From: Darksidea phi
Lineage: Eukaryota > Ascomycota > Dothideomycetes > Pleosporales > Lentitheciaceae
NCBI GenBank assembly: GCA_030770425.1
Contig: JASJFT010000314.1
Location: forward strand, 1 to 40,228
Length of the DNA: 40,228 nt
Reading direction: 5' to 3'
Shown: positions 23,253-35,367 of the stretch, piece by piece
Layout of the letters: each line of letters begins with the position of its first letter
How positions within the stretch are numbered: position 1 is the stretch's first letter
Made by a program: the position numbers and the translations under genes
Notes under the pieces: generated by a model
Database searches by the model: none
Seen by the model: only the letters and a program-made list of their open reading frames with translations
What the model was told of the DNA's origin: nothing

Positions 23253-25499
23253 ATAGCGGACTCCCTAGACTAAGTAGGCCCTTTAAAGCTACCTTCCTAT
23301 AAGACCTCCCTATAGAAGAAAGATAAAGGAAAGGAAAAGACTCTAAGCTAAGCTCCGAGTAGGGTAAGAAGTACGTAAGCTTAGACTAGGTCTTAGAGCT
23401 AGACTAGAAGTAAGATACCCTCTCCTAAAGAGAAAGTATACTAGCGAAAGCTAACTAAGACCTATAAACTAACCCTCTTAGAGGTATTCGTTAATAAAGA
23501 CGTATATATTAATCCCTAGACCTTTAAGACTATCTTCCCCTCTTAAGAGGAGAGTATAAGTAAAGATAGCCTCGAAGAGAAGATCGATAAGTATACTAAG
23601 AGGGTTAAATTACTTAGAGAAGAAAATAGACTTTAAATCTCCTATTTAACGAATATAGAAGGATAGAAAGAACTCCTAGACTATAATATAGTCTAGGATA
23701 TACTAGCTACCTAGGAGAGGTCTAACCTAATTACTAATACCCTAATAGATAATAGTCTCCGTCTTATTATAGCTAAAAGACTAGTATATACTATAGAAGT
23801 AGGTATAGTTAATAGGAATACCTTTATAAATACTATAGCCGATAAGTTTAACTAATTAGCTAAGAAAAGAGATAACTATAAAAGGTAAGTTAAAAAGCTA
23901 TAAGAAGAGCTCTAATAAGCCTAGAGAACTATAAGTAGATAGTAGAGTTTAGAGAAAGACCTTAAATAATCCTTCCCCGCGGCCGCCTATATAAAGGCCG
24001 GACTTATAGTCCTCCCTTAGTATAACTCTAAGTCTACTCTTAAGACTCTATTATTATAGTATAACCCTAATAGTAGATAAGATATAGAAGAGGTAAGACT
24101 TCCCCCTATAACGGTATAACTAAATAGCCTAAATATCGGCCCTTAAAGGACCCCTCTTATCTATCGTACTCTACTTTAAACCCCCGGGCTCCTAGGAAGG
24201 TTCTAGTAGGATTTAGTCTAGTATCTAACCTTTTAGTTAAGCTTCTTACGAAAAGAACTAACTACTAAACTAATTATATTTCTAGATCTAATATAGACTC
24301 TTCTATCTAATAAGAACTATTATAAGTACCTATTAGAATTAGATATACTATCCTTTACTATAGAGAAAATAAAAAATACTTCTACTTCCTACCCTAGTAC
24401 CCCCCCCGCGAGATTCCTATTAGTCTTATTAGGATTCGTAACTATTACCTTAGATAACGGAATATAGATCCTTATTTAGGAGGAGGATATTATAGGAAAC
24501 TACTAAAGTAAATCCCTATAAACCTCTAACTTCTAAAAGACTATATTCTATTCTAACCCTATCTTATTTAAAAATAACGGAGAGTCTAAGTTAAAGAACT
24601 AGCTCTATAATATAGAATAGAAACTTACTATTAATAAGAACTAGTACGTACGAGAAACCCCCTAATAGATAGCTAAGATTTATCGAGCCTATATTATATT
24701 CCGACTAGTAGGCCCGGTAAAAGACTATATTCGGATATAGCTAAATTCTAGGGAAGAAGAAGTAGACTTTATATCTAATATAGACCTATTAGAATATATT
24801 AAGAAATACTATAAAGATCTCTACGTAAAGAAGAAGATAAAAGTTAAATTTTACTAACTATATATAAACGCGTTTAGTAAAGTTAGTAACTTTATTAAGA
24901 ATTTCGAGTATCTAGTAATAGAGATCTACCTATCTTACTACTAGTAGAACGAAGAATTCGTAGATAAGCTCTACTTCGAGCTAAGAAATAAGATAGATCT
25001 ATTTAATAATAGTAATTCTACCTTTAGTAAGCTCTATAAATACGCGACTTTAGCTAATAGAGTACTACTTAAGAATAACTAGTACTAAAAGGCCCGGCTC
25101 GTTTAAAGTAACTAATTAGCTACCTCTAAGAGAAAGTAGCCGACTGTAAGTAGGCCCTTTCCTAATAAGTTAGAAAAGAGGTCTATTTACTCTAAAGACG
25201 CTTCTAAGCTTTATAACTACTCTTTTAAGGAGTATAAAAAGTAAGACCGTTATTTTAATTATAGAAAAAGAAATAAATAGTAAGACTACTCCGACTACGT
25301 CGTATATAAGGTAACGTAAAATACTATAAAAGTAGAAGTTAATACTATCTTCTCTAATAATTTTAAGGAAGAAGCTTATTTAGACTCCCCGTATAAAGAG
25401 GAAAGTAGTTTAGAGTACGACTCTAATACCTTCTCTATAGTATTAAAAAATAAAAGCTATTAAAGAAGGGCTCCTCCCTAGCGGCCTATATAGGAGTAA
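23253..25499 (+). pseudogene. Element B gag (749 codons), RIP-inactivated
   Basis: Same frame and length as gag of A. The start codon is ATA followed by GCG GAC TCC. Readable segments include a basic N-terminal part (KKDKGKEKTLS near 23320), LEVFVNKDVYINP (near 23480) and DSLEEKIDKYTKRVKLLREENR (near 23565-23630). Next come TLIDNSLRLIIAKRLVYTIEVG (near 23740) and a coiled coil LAKKRDNYKR...VKKL...EEL (23860-23910). The CCHC knuckle is at about 25251-25292 with Cys read as Tyr. The frameshift heptamer is at 25445-25451. Confidence 0.88.
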
Positions 25500-28400
25500 T
25501 TAAATCCCTTAATTATTAACGACTTATTAAGATACTATAGCTTATTAATTCGAAATTATTTATACTCTCTATTTAACTTATAGTAAATAGCCTAGCTATA
25601 TAGCTAAGGGGATTAGTAAATAACGATACTAGTACGTATCTATTAGTCTACTTTAAATATTTAAAGGTAGTAAAAAAAAAGCTAAAGCCCGTCTTCTATC
25701 GACTAAAGAAACCGATCCCTCTTAACGGGTTTAACGGGAAATATAGTTACTTAGTTAATATAGCTATTTAAGCTAATCTATTAATCTAGGGAAAGAATAT
25801 ATCTACCTAGTTCCTCTTCTATAAGCTTAGATATTACGATATAATACTTAAAAGAAAATTCTTTAAGTAAATCTAGTCCTTAATCGACTATTATAACCGG
25901 ACTTTATACTAGCTAGATAATACTCTAAAGTAGATAAAATATAACCTAACTACTATAGAGAAGCTAGATCTAAAGCTAGACCTAGAATACTAGAACGATA
26001 CTTTACGTCGTAATAATCTAATTAATTAATAGATTAAAGTATAGAAGAAGGTCTACTTACTTAAAAAGGATCTAATACTTAATTTAGAGATTCTAATTAA
26101 AGCCCTTATAATCCTCTAGGAGGAGGTCTATAAGCCTACCGAAGCCCTACTATAGATAATAGAGGACTAGTAAGCTACTTCTAAGAAAATATAAAGGAAC
26201 GTAGATAGTAATACTAATAGTAGTTTAAGAGGTACTAAATCTAAGAAAAGTTAATAAGATTACCGAAAAAATAATAGAAAGAAAAAGAAAGTAATATCTA
26301 TCCCTAACGACCTACTAGGGTAGGCCGCCGGTAATAAGTTCGATATATATTTTCTTAAGTCTTCTAAGATATAGAAGCTTATAGATAAGAAAGAAGTTAT
26401 ACTAGAAGCTACTAGCCTATATAAAGTTAACTTATTAATTAAAGATAGATAGTCGAAAGACTTAGTAGAAGACTTAGTAGAATAGAATATATAAGATATA
26501 ATAGTAGAAAAGCTCCCTTATAAAGGTTATATAGAAGCTACCCTAGACTACTTCTCTAAGGTCGACTTAGATAAGCTATCCTCTAGAAGGAAGAATATCG
26601 ATTATAAAATTACCCTTAAGGATAATATAAGTAAGCTTAGTATAAGTCTACTCTATAATATATCCCTCGAATACCTAAAGCTACTAAAAGCTTACTTAGA
26701 AGAGTATCTAAAAAAGGGCTTTATTATAACTAGTAATACTAATTTTACCTCGCCCGTCCTATTTACTAAGAAGCTAGGAGGGAGATAGAGGTTCTACGTC
26801 GACTACTAAAAAATTAATATAGTTACGAAGAAAGATATTATAGCTATTCCCTTAATTAAGAAGATACTAATACGACTCTCTAAAGTAAAGGTCTTTATTA
26901 AGCTAGATATACGTTAAGTCTTCTATTATATTAAATTAGACCCTAACGTAGAAGATCTTATAACTTTTAAAATATAATACGAGAATTATAAATACTATAT
27001 TCTACCTTTTAGACTATATAATAGACTAGTAACCTTTTAGTACTATATTAATTAAGTACTTAAGAACGAAATCGACGAGATCTATACCGTCTATATAGAT
27101 AATATCTTAATCTACTTAAAGAACCCTCTTAAGTACGAGAAATATATAAGTAAAATCCTAGATAAGCTTAAGAAGACTAGACTATAGATCGATATTAAAA
27201 AGAGTAAGTTTATAGTTACCGAGGTAAAGTTTTTAGATTTTATTATTAGTACTAAAGGGATCCGTATAGATCCTAATAAGATAGTAGCTATTAAAGACTA
27301 GAAGAAACTTATAATTCTAAAAGAGCTATAAGCTTACCTAGGTTTCTATAACTACTACTAAAAGTAGCTAAAAGACTACGGTCGTATAGTCCGCCTACTT
27401 ATCTAACTACTACGAAAGGGAAAATTCTATACCTTTAGGTCTAAAGAACGAACTATATTTAAGAAAAGTAAGGTATTATTATATTTAGACGTTATTATAA
27501 GATATTACTCGCCCTACTATAGGACCCGTATAGAAACCGATATAAGTAACGGTATTCTAGTAGATATCTTTATATAGCTCTAAGATAATAGAATCTAGTA
27601 ACCTATAGTCTACTTTATAAAGATAATAAAGTTTATAGAAATAAACTATAAAATCTATAATAAAGAGATACTCGCGGTTATAAGGGGTTTAAATAAATAA
27701 AGGGCTTAGCTTATAGAATTATAACTAAATAAACCCTTCTAAGTTATTACTAATTACTAGGTACTAGAATATTTCTCGACTAAGCGCGAACTAACCCCGT
27801 AATAGACTCGCTAGACTAAGAAGCTCGTAGACTACTACTATACTATTTATTACCGTCCTAGAACTATTAATATTATTACGGATACTTTCTCTTAAAAATA
27901 GAAGGAGTTAAAAACTTAGAAGAAAAAAGATAAAGCTACTAGAACTCGTATCTTTATTCCCTTTAGATAGACCTCTACTACGATAGCTATCTTAATAGCT
28001 ACTACTAATACCTAAAATCCTAAGTATAAAACTAAAGCTTACTCTTATTTACTTCTTAACTATATACTTTATAAGAATTATATATATACTATACTTAAAC
28101 TAGAGTAAAAGTTAGCTCGTTAAGAACGTAAGTACCTATCCCTAATCCTATCTAGACTCCTCCTCTAAAAAGAGAAGTTAGTAGTACCTAAAGTAGGGTT
28201 TCTTAAGACCTATCTTATCTAGATAGTATATACTATATAGATTACTACTTATCTAGGTATAAAGAAAACTATTAGACTCCTAAGAGACCTATATTACTAG
28301 GGTATAATAAACGAAGATATAAAGTATTATATAAGAAACTATAAGTAGTACTAATAAAGTTATAAGTTTTAAGATAAGACTCTAGATCTTCTTAAACTAC

Positions 28401-29629
28401 TCCCTATACCTAAGAGGGTATAGAAAGATATTTCTATAGACTTTAAAAGCTTCCTAAAGAATTATAAAGAATACGATAACGTATTCGTAGTAATATATAG
28501 ATTATTAAAATACGTTTTCTTATTATCCTACTTTAAAACTACTACTACTAAAGATATAGCTACTCTCTACTATATATATATATAGCGAGTCTTTAGTCTT
28601 CTATATATTATAGTCTTGGATTAAGACCTATAGTTTATATTAGGCTTTACGAAAGAATTATATAGGCTTATAGAAATTAGCTAGTTATTATCTATAATCT
28701 ACTACCTATAGATTAATAATAATATAGAAGTTTTTAATTAATAGCTAGACTAACGATTACGTCCCTTTATAAACTTCTATTAGAATAACTAGTCCGATCT
28801 TCTACCTAGTATAGACTAGGTCTAGATAATTCTTCTATACGATATAACGGGATTTTCTCTATTCGAGATTAAATTCGGCTATAAGACTTATTACTACTAG
28901 GACTAGTAAGAATATATTTATAAACCTTCTAAATTACCGGATAATATAACTATATAGATAGTCTAGAAGTTTATAAAAACCCGAGCTAATATAGTTTAAT
29001 AGGTTCGCGACTATACCTAAGCTAATATCGTAGTAGCTTAGAAAGCCTAGAGCCGATAAGCTAATAAAAAATACTACCTCCTAGATTTTAACGTAGGAGA
29101 TTAAGTCTATATTATATCTAAGAAATTTACTATCTTAAGGCTAAGTCTAAAATTAGACTAGTAAATATACGGACCTTATCTTATTATTAGTTAAAGATAT
29201 AGCTTCTACGTAGTCTAGTTATCCTCCTATATAAAGATATATAATATTTTCTATATAAATAGATTATATAAAGCTATATAAGATCTATTATCTAGTTAAG
29301 TACTCTCTAAAGAATTAGCTATAGAAGTAAACGGGTATCCCGAGTAGCTAGTAGCCCGTATCCTTAATAGCCGGATCGTTTATAGTAAGCTCTACTATTA
29401 AATAGAATAGATAGACTATAATCTAGACCTAATCTACTATCTAGTAAACGATTTTATAAATACGGTCTAAAAAGTAAAAGAGTTTTATAATAAGTATCCT
29501 AATAAGCTAGGTCTATCTAAACGGCTAGTCTAGTAGTTAGAAGCCGCGTTATAAGATAAGTTCCTTAGCCCCTAGTTAGAAGATAAGATACTAGTTAAGA
29601 TAGAAATCTAGAAAAATCGCTAGTACTAA
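25451..29629 (+). pseudogene. Element B pol (~1393 codons): protease, RT, RNase H, integrase, chromodomain
   Basis: One frame, -1 to gag. Protease region 25540-25930. RT from about 26640: LKKGFIITSNTNFTSPVLF, RFYVDYQKIN, KVFIKLDIRQVFYYIKL, FRLYNRLVTFQYYIN, active box Y-I-D-N (27092-27103; GAT GAT became GAT AAT). Then KFLDFIIS and DYGRIVRLL (thumb). RNase H: RIETDISNGIL (27530), INYKIYNKEILAVIRGL, ITNYQVLEYF, ITDTFSQ (27880). Integrase: ISIDFKSFLKNY, VFVVIYRLLKY (28480), a YYLQINNNIEVF block (28705-28735; consensus Y-H-P-Q-T-D-G-x-T-E). C-terminal chromodomain 29330-29560: YPEQLVARILNSRI, then YYPxDF- and KYPNKLGLSKRLV-like blocks. The stop is probably TAA at 29627-29629. Confidence 0.9.
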
Positions 29630-30293
29630 GTATAGGCCCCTACTCCTTATAGCCCGTCGAAACGGGTAGTATAGTACCTAGAGCTTAGGGTAATTACCTT
29701 TAGACTTAGAGTACCTTCCTTTATAGCCTATTAAAATAAGTAGTATATAGCCTAGAGCTTATAGTAATTATCCTTAAGCTTAGAACTCTTCTTCTTTATA
29801 GTCTACTAAAACGAGTAGTATAATACCTAGAGCCTACGGTAACTACCCCCGAGCTTAGAGTACCCCCCCGTAGCCTTACTTTACTACGGGTAGGAATATA
29901 GAAGGAGTAAGTCTTATTCTCTAGTAGAACTACGTATATATAACTTTTAGGTAATATAGAAAACTAAGTTATTAGTATTCTCTTATATATTCTATAATAC
30001 CCTTTAGATACGTTAAGTATATTACGTAGTATATATATTAGAAAAATATTTTTTAGATAATAATTTATATAGTAAAACGAGTAGATATATATAGGGCTAT
30101 ATAACGTTTATATACTCTAAGAATAATCTAGAGGGTATTAGTTAAATCGTTTTTTAAGTAGGGAGTAATAGATATAGGTATCTACCTACCCTTCCTACCC
30201 CTTCCTCCTCCCCCCCCCCCTAAAAAGCGTTTTTTCTTAATTATTTATTTACTAGGCCCTTAAGGATAAGGCCTTATTCCGGAAGAAAGATAA
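29630..30293 (+). other. 3' UTR of element B: three hairpin repeat units, C-tract, polypurine tract
   Basis: Three imperfect tandem units of 74-75 bp start at 29650, 29724 and 29799. Each has a short inverted repeat near its start, clearest in the first: CCCGT-CGAA-ACGGG (29653-29666). Another stem-loop, CCCGTAG/CTACGGG, follows (29867-29890). Further down are a pyrimidine run ending in 11 C (30210-30220) and the polypurine tract GGAAGAAAGA (30281-30290), three bases before the LTR. Confidence 0.85.
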
Positions 30294-30561
30294 TATTATA
30301 GCCCGTTCTCTAGATAATCTAGTTATTTTACTTATTTCCTATTTCGGTTAGTAGATTAGGTAATCCCGAGGATTAGTCTAATAGTTAGTTAGCTTATTTA
30401 GTACGTTAAGCTCTATTCGGGTATAAGAACCCCTTATTCTTATACCCTTATAGCGCTATCTTAGAATAGCTTTAATATACCGATTCTACTATTAGTTAAT
30501 TAGAAGACTATCTTAGCTATTATAACTCCTAGTTAATTATACTTAGTCCTAGGGTCTTATA
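30294..30561 (+). mobile_element. 3' LTR of element B
   Basis: 268 bp, TATTATAGCC...GGGTCTTATA, followed by the second AGCTA duplication (30562-30566). Confidence 0.96.
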
Positions 30562-30566
30562 AGCTA

Positions 30567-33500
30567 CTTCTAAGGAAATATAGAGGAACGTAGATAGTAA
30601 TACTAATAGTAGTTTAAGAGGTATTAAATCTAAGAAAAGCTAATAAGGTTACTAAAAAAATAATAGAAAGAAAAAGAAAGTAATATCTATCCTTAACGAC
30701 CTACTAAGGTAGGCCGTTAGTAATAAGTTCGACGTATATTTTCTCGAGTCTTCTAAGATATAAAAGCTTATAGATAAGAAAGAAGTTACGCTAGAAGCTA
30801 CTAGTCTATATAAAGTTAACTTATTAATTAAAGATAGATAGTTAAAAGACTTAGTAGAAGACTTAGTAGAATAGGACGTATAAGATATAATAGTAGAAAA
30901 GCTCTCTTACGAAGGTTACGTAGAAGCTACCCTAGATTACTTCTTTAAGGTTAACTTAGATAAGCTACCCTCTAAAAGAAAGAATATCGACTATAAAATT
31001 ATCCTTAAGAATAATATAAGTAAGCTTAGTATAAGCCTACTTTATAATATATCCCTTAAATATCTAAAGCTACTAAAAGCTTACTTAGAAGAGTATCTAA
31101 AAAAGGGCTTTATTACGACTAGTAATACTAATTTTATCTTATCTATCCTATTCGCTAAGAAGCTAGAAGGGAGGTAGAGATTCTATATCGACTACTAAAA
31201 AATTAACGTAGTTACGAAGAAAGACGTTATAGCTATCCCCTTAATTAAGAAGATACTAATACGACTCTCTAAAGTAAAAGTCTTTACTAAGCTAGATATA
31301 CGTTAAGCCTTCTATTATATTAGATTAGACCCCGATATAAAAGACCTTATAACTTTTAAAATATAATATAAGAATTATAAATACTATATTCTATCTTTTA
31401 GACTATATAATAGACCGGTAACCTTTTAGTACTATATTAATTAAGTACTTAAGGATAAAATTAATAAGATCTATACTACCTATATAGATAATATCTTAAT
31501 CTACTTAGAGAATCCCCTTAGGTACGAGAAATATATAAGTAAAATCCTAGATAAGTTTAAGAAGATTAGACTATAGGTCGATATTAAAAAGAGTAAGTTT
31601 ATAGTTACTAAGGTAAAGTTTTTAGATTTTATTATTAGTACTAAAGGGATCTATATAGACCCCGATAAGATAGTAGCTATTAAAAACTAAAAGAAATCTA
31701 TAACTCTAAAAGAGCTATAAGCTTACCTAGATTTCTATAACTACTACTAAAAGTAGCTAAAAGACTATAGTCGTATAGTCTACCCGCTTATCTAACTACT
31801 ATAAAAGGGAAAATTCTATATCTTCGGACCTAAAGAGTAAGCTATATTCGAGAAAAGTAAGGTATTATTATATTCGGATATTATTATAAGATATTACTCG
31901 CCCTACTATAGGACCTATATAGAAACCGACGTAAATAACGACGTTCTAGTAGATATCTTTACGTAGCTCTAAGATAATAGAATCTAGCGACCTATAGTCT
32001 ACTTTATAAAGATAATAAAGTCTATAGAAATAAACTATAAGATCTATAATAAAGAGATACTCGCGGTTATAAAGGATTTAAATAAATAGAGAGCTTAGCT
32101 TATAAGATTATAACTAAATAAACCCTTCTAAGTTATTACTAATTACTAGATACTAGAATATTTCTCGACTAAATATAAACTAACCCTATAATAGGCTTAC
32201 TAGATCGAGAAGCTTATAGACTACTACTATACTATTTATTACTATCCCGGGACTATTAATATTATTATAGATACTCTCTTTTAAAAATAGAAGAAGTTAA
32301 AAACTTAGAAGAAAAAAGATAAAGCTACTAGAACTCGTATCTTTATTCCCTCTAGATAGACCTCTACTATAATAGCCGTCTTAATAGCCGCTACCGATAC
32401 CTAGAATCCTAAGTATAAAACTAAAGTTTACTCTTATCTACTTCTTAACTATATATTTTACGAGAATTATATATATACTATACTTAAACTAGAATAAAAG
32501 TTAACTTATTAAGAATATAAGTACCTATTCTTAACCCTATTTAGACTTCTCCTCTAAAAAGAGAAGTTAGTAGTACCTAAAGTAGAGTTCCTTAAGATCT
32601 ATCTTATCTAGATAGTATATACTACGTAGATTACTACTTACCTAGATATAAAGAAAACTATTAGACTTCTAAGAGACCTATATTACTAGGGTATAATAAA
32701 TAAAGATATAAAGTATTATATAAAGAACTATAAGTAGTACTAATAGAGTTATAAGTCTTAAGATAAGACTCTAGATCTTCTTAAACTACTTCTTATACCT
32801 AAGAGGATATAGAAAGACGTCTCTATAGACTTTAAAAGCTTTCTAAAGGACTATAAGGGATATAATAATGTATTTATAGTAATATATAGATTATTAAAAT
32901 ATACTTTCTTATTACTCTACTTTAAGACTACTACTACTAAAGATATAGCTACTCTCTACTATATATATATATAGTAAGTCTTTAGTCCTCTATATACTAT
33001 AGTCTCGAATTAAAGCCTATAGTTCGTATTAGACTTTACGAAAGAATTATATAGACTTATAGAAATTAGCTAGTTATTATCTATAGCCTACTACCTATAG
33101 ACTAACGGTAATATAGAAGTTTTTAATTAATAGCTAGACTAATAATTATACCCCTTTATAAACTTCTATTAGAATAACTAGTCCGATCTTCTATCTAGTA
33201 TAGACTAGGTTTAGGTAATTCTTCCGTACGATATAATAGAATTTTCTCCGTTCAAGATTAAATTCGGCTATAAGACTTATTACTACTAGGACTAGTAAGA
33301 ACGCGTCTATAAACCCTCCGAATTACCGGATAATATAACTACGTAGGTAGCCTAGGAGTTCGTAAAAATCTAAGCTAATATAGTTTAATAGGTTCGCGAC
33401 TACGTCTAAGCTAATATTATAGTAGCTTAAAAAGCCTAGAGCTAATAAGCTAATAAAAAATACTATCTTCTAAATTTTAATATAGGAGATTAAGTCTATA

Positions 33501-34018
33501 TTATACCTAAGGGATTTACTATCTCGAGGCTAAGTCTAAAATTAGACTAGTAAATATATAGACCTTATCTTATTATTAGCTAAAGATATAGCTTTTACGT
33601 AGTCTAGTTACCCTTCTATATAAAGATATATAATATTTTCTACGTAGATAGATTATATAAAGCTATATAAGACCCGTTATCTAGTTAAGTACTCTCTAAA
33701 GAACTAGCTATAGAAGTAAATAGGTATCCCGAGTAGCTAGTAGTCTATATCCTTAATAGCTAGATCGTTTATAGTAAGCTCTACTATTAAACGGAATAGA
33801 TAGACTACGACCCGGACCTAATCTACTACCTAGTAAGCGATTTTATAAACGCGGTCTAAAAAGTAAAAGAGTTCTATAATAAGTATTCTAATAAGCTAGG
33901 CCTATCTAAATAGCTAGTCTAGTAGTTAAAAGCTGTATTATAAGATAAGTTCCTTAGCCCCTAGTTAAAAGACGAGATACCGGTTAAGATAGGAACCTAG
34001 AAAAATTACTAGTACTAA
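30567..34018 (+). pseudogene. Element A pol, second part: RT, RNase H, integrase, chromodomain
   Basis: Resumes exactly where A was cut and is colinear with 26180-29629 of B. RT active box Y-I-D-N at 31481-31492. The RNase H block INYKIYNKEILAVIKDL lies near 32030, and the integrase YYLQTNGNIEVF block near 33090-33125 (here a Gly of T-D-G survives as GGT). The chromodomain YPEQLV...ILNSQIV spans about 33725-33960. Terminal codons are TAC TAG TAC TAA, with TAA (34016-34018) the likely true stop. Surviving TG/CA sites are at 32869, 33253 and 33934. Confidence 0.9.
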
Positions 34019-34681
34019 GTATAGGCCCCTACTTCTTATAGCCCGCTAAAATAGGTAGTACGGCGCCTAAAACTTAGAGTAATTACCTCTAGGCTTAAAG
34101 TACCTTCCTTTATAGTCTACTAAAACGGGTAGTATATAGTCTAAAGCTTATAGTAATTACCCCTAAGCTTAAAGCTTCTCTCCTTTATAGCCCGTTAAAA
34201 CGGATAGTATAATACCTAGAGTCTACGGTAACTACCCCCGAGCTTAGAGTACCTCTCCATAGCCTTACTTTACTACGGGTAGAAATACGGGAGGAGTAAG
34301 TCTTATTCTCTAATAGGACTACGCGTATATAACTCTTAGATAATATAGAAAACCGAGTTACTAGTATCCTCTTATATATTCTATAACGCCCTTTAAATAT
34401 ACTAAGCGCGTTACGTAGTATATATATCGGAAAAATATTTTTTAAACGATAATTTATATAGTAAAACGAGTAGATATATATAGGGTTATATAACGTTTAT
34501 ATACTCTAAGAACGATCTAGAAGGTATTAATTAAATCGTTTTTTAAGTAGGGAGTAATAGATATAGATACCTACCTACCCTCTCTACCCCTCCTTCTCTC
34601 CCCCCCCCTAAAAAGCGTTTTTTCTTAATTATTCGTTTACTAGGTCCTTAAGGACAAGGCCTTATTCCGGAAGAGAGATAA
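34019..34681 (+). other. 3' UTR of element A: three hairpin repeat units, C-tract, polypurine tract
   Basis: Same layout as in B: 74-75-bp units starting at 34039, 34113 and 34188, a run of 9 C (34600-34608; 11 in B), and the purine tract GGAAGAGAGA (34669-34678). CA survives at 34259 and 34655. Confidence 0.85.
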
Positions 34682-34949
34682 TATTACGGCCCGTTCCCTA
34701 GGTAACCTAGTTATTTTACTTATTTCTTATTTCGGTTAGTAGATTAGGTAATCCCGAGGATTAGCCTAATAGTTAGTTAGCTTATTTAGCGCGTTAAGCT
34801 CTATTTAGGTATAAGAACCCCTTATTCTTATACCCTTATAGCGCTATCTTAGGATAGCTTCAATATACCAATTCTACTATTAGTTAATTAGAAGGCTACC
34901 TTAGCTATTATAACTCCTAGTTGATTATACTTAGTCCTAGGGTCTTATA
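34682..34949 (+). mobile_element. 3' LTR of element A
   Basis: 268 bp, TATTACGGCC...GGTCTTATA, then ACTTC (34950-34954). It keeps three unmutated sites (CA 34861, CA 34869, TG 34922), the densest cluster of survivors in the window after S. Confidence 0.95.
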
Positions 34950-34954
34950 ACTTC

Positions 34955-35367
34955 TAGTAATTATAAAAATATTCCTAATATTTTATAACTTACTACTCTA
35001 ACTAAAATATCCCTTCTAAGAACTTCTAGGATAAAACGTAATAAATAAAACTAAGTTCTAATACCTTAGAGAAAGAATACTTAAACGATAAGATAGAATA
35101 GAAGAGCTAATTAAATAATAGAAATTTAAGTCTCTACTAGACTATTATAATAAGGACCTACGATAACTAATATACTTAGTTAAATAGAAATACTATTTTA
35201 CTATCTAGTAGCTAGTATCTAATCTAAAAGGTTAAGAGAGTATAGTCTACTAATTTTATAACGACTACTTAAATAAACCTACCCTAAGATAGATTCGAAG
35301 AATACTAATATTAGTAAATTTTCTTTCTATAAAGCTATTTAAGACGTATAGCTATTTAGAGGAAGGA
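34955..35367 (+). pseudogene. Element C pol, second part: integrase C-terminus and probable chromodomain
   Basis: Continues the C frame after A: LVIIKIFLIFYNLLL, then a charged stretch. At about 35160-35290 a segment reads LIYLVK-Q-KYYFTI..LVSNLKG..SIVYQFYNDYLNKPTL. Its spacing suits a chromodomain end (V-K-W-x-G ... S-N-L ... F-x-x-x-Y-P-x-K-P). The polypurine tract GAGGAAGGA (35359-35367) directly precedes the LTR. The call of a chromodomain is by pattern only. Confidence 0.6.

Larger units (their letters stand above)
22701..30561 (+). mobile_element. Element B: complete family A Gypsy chromovirus, innermost of the nest
   Basis: Uninterrupted 7861-bp element with 268-bp LTRs (22701-22968, 30294-30561) and AGCTA duplications, inserted in pol of element A in the same direction. 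It is the best reference copy in the window. Coding regions match A codon for codon in length. Differences from A are substitutions, very often CG in one and TA in the other. Being inside A it must be younger than A as an insertion. Confidence 0.96.
19224..34949 (+). mobile_element. Element A: complete family A Gypsy chromovirus, split by element B
   Basis: Two 268-bp LTRs (19224-19491, 34682-34949) with ACTTC duplications. Without B (22701-30566) the element is 7860 bp, one base different from B. Order: leader, gag (749 codons), pol (~1393 codons, -1 frame), 3' UTR with three hairpin units, C-tract, polypurine tract. It was inserted into the C integrase gene in the same direction and later received B in its own pol. 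It keeps several unmutated sites, such as CAT at 21067, TG at 21238, ATG at 32868, CA at 33253, TG at 33934 and CA at 34655. Confidence 0.95.

Noticed and set aside
30210..30220. C-run (G-run on the other strand) as a quadruplex or telomere-like element
   Set aside because: It is a simple pyrimidine tract of varying length (11 in B, 9 in A, none in H or F) upstream of the polypurine tract; no periodic G-tracts.
19224..34949. The repeated 268-bp blocks as CRISPR-like or satellite repeats
   Set aside because: They occur in pairs around gag-pol with 5-bp target duplications and former TG...CA ends, so they are LTRs.
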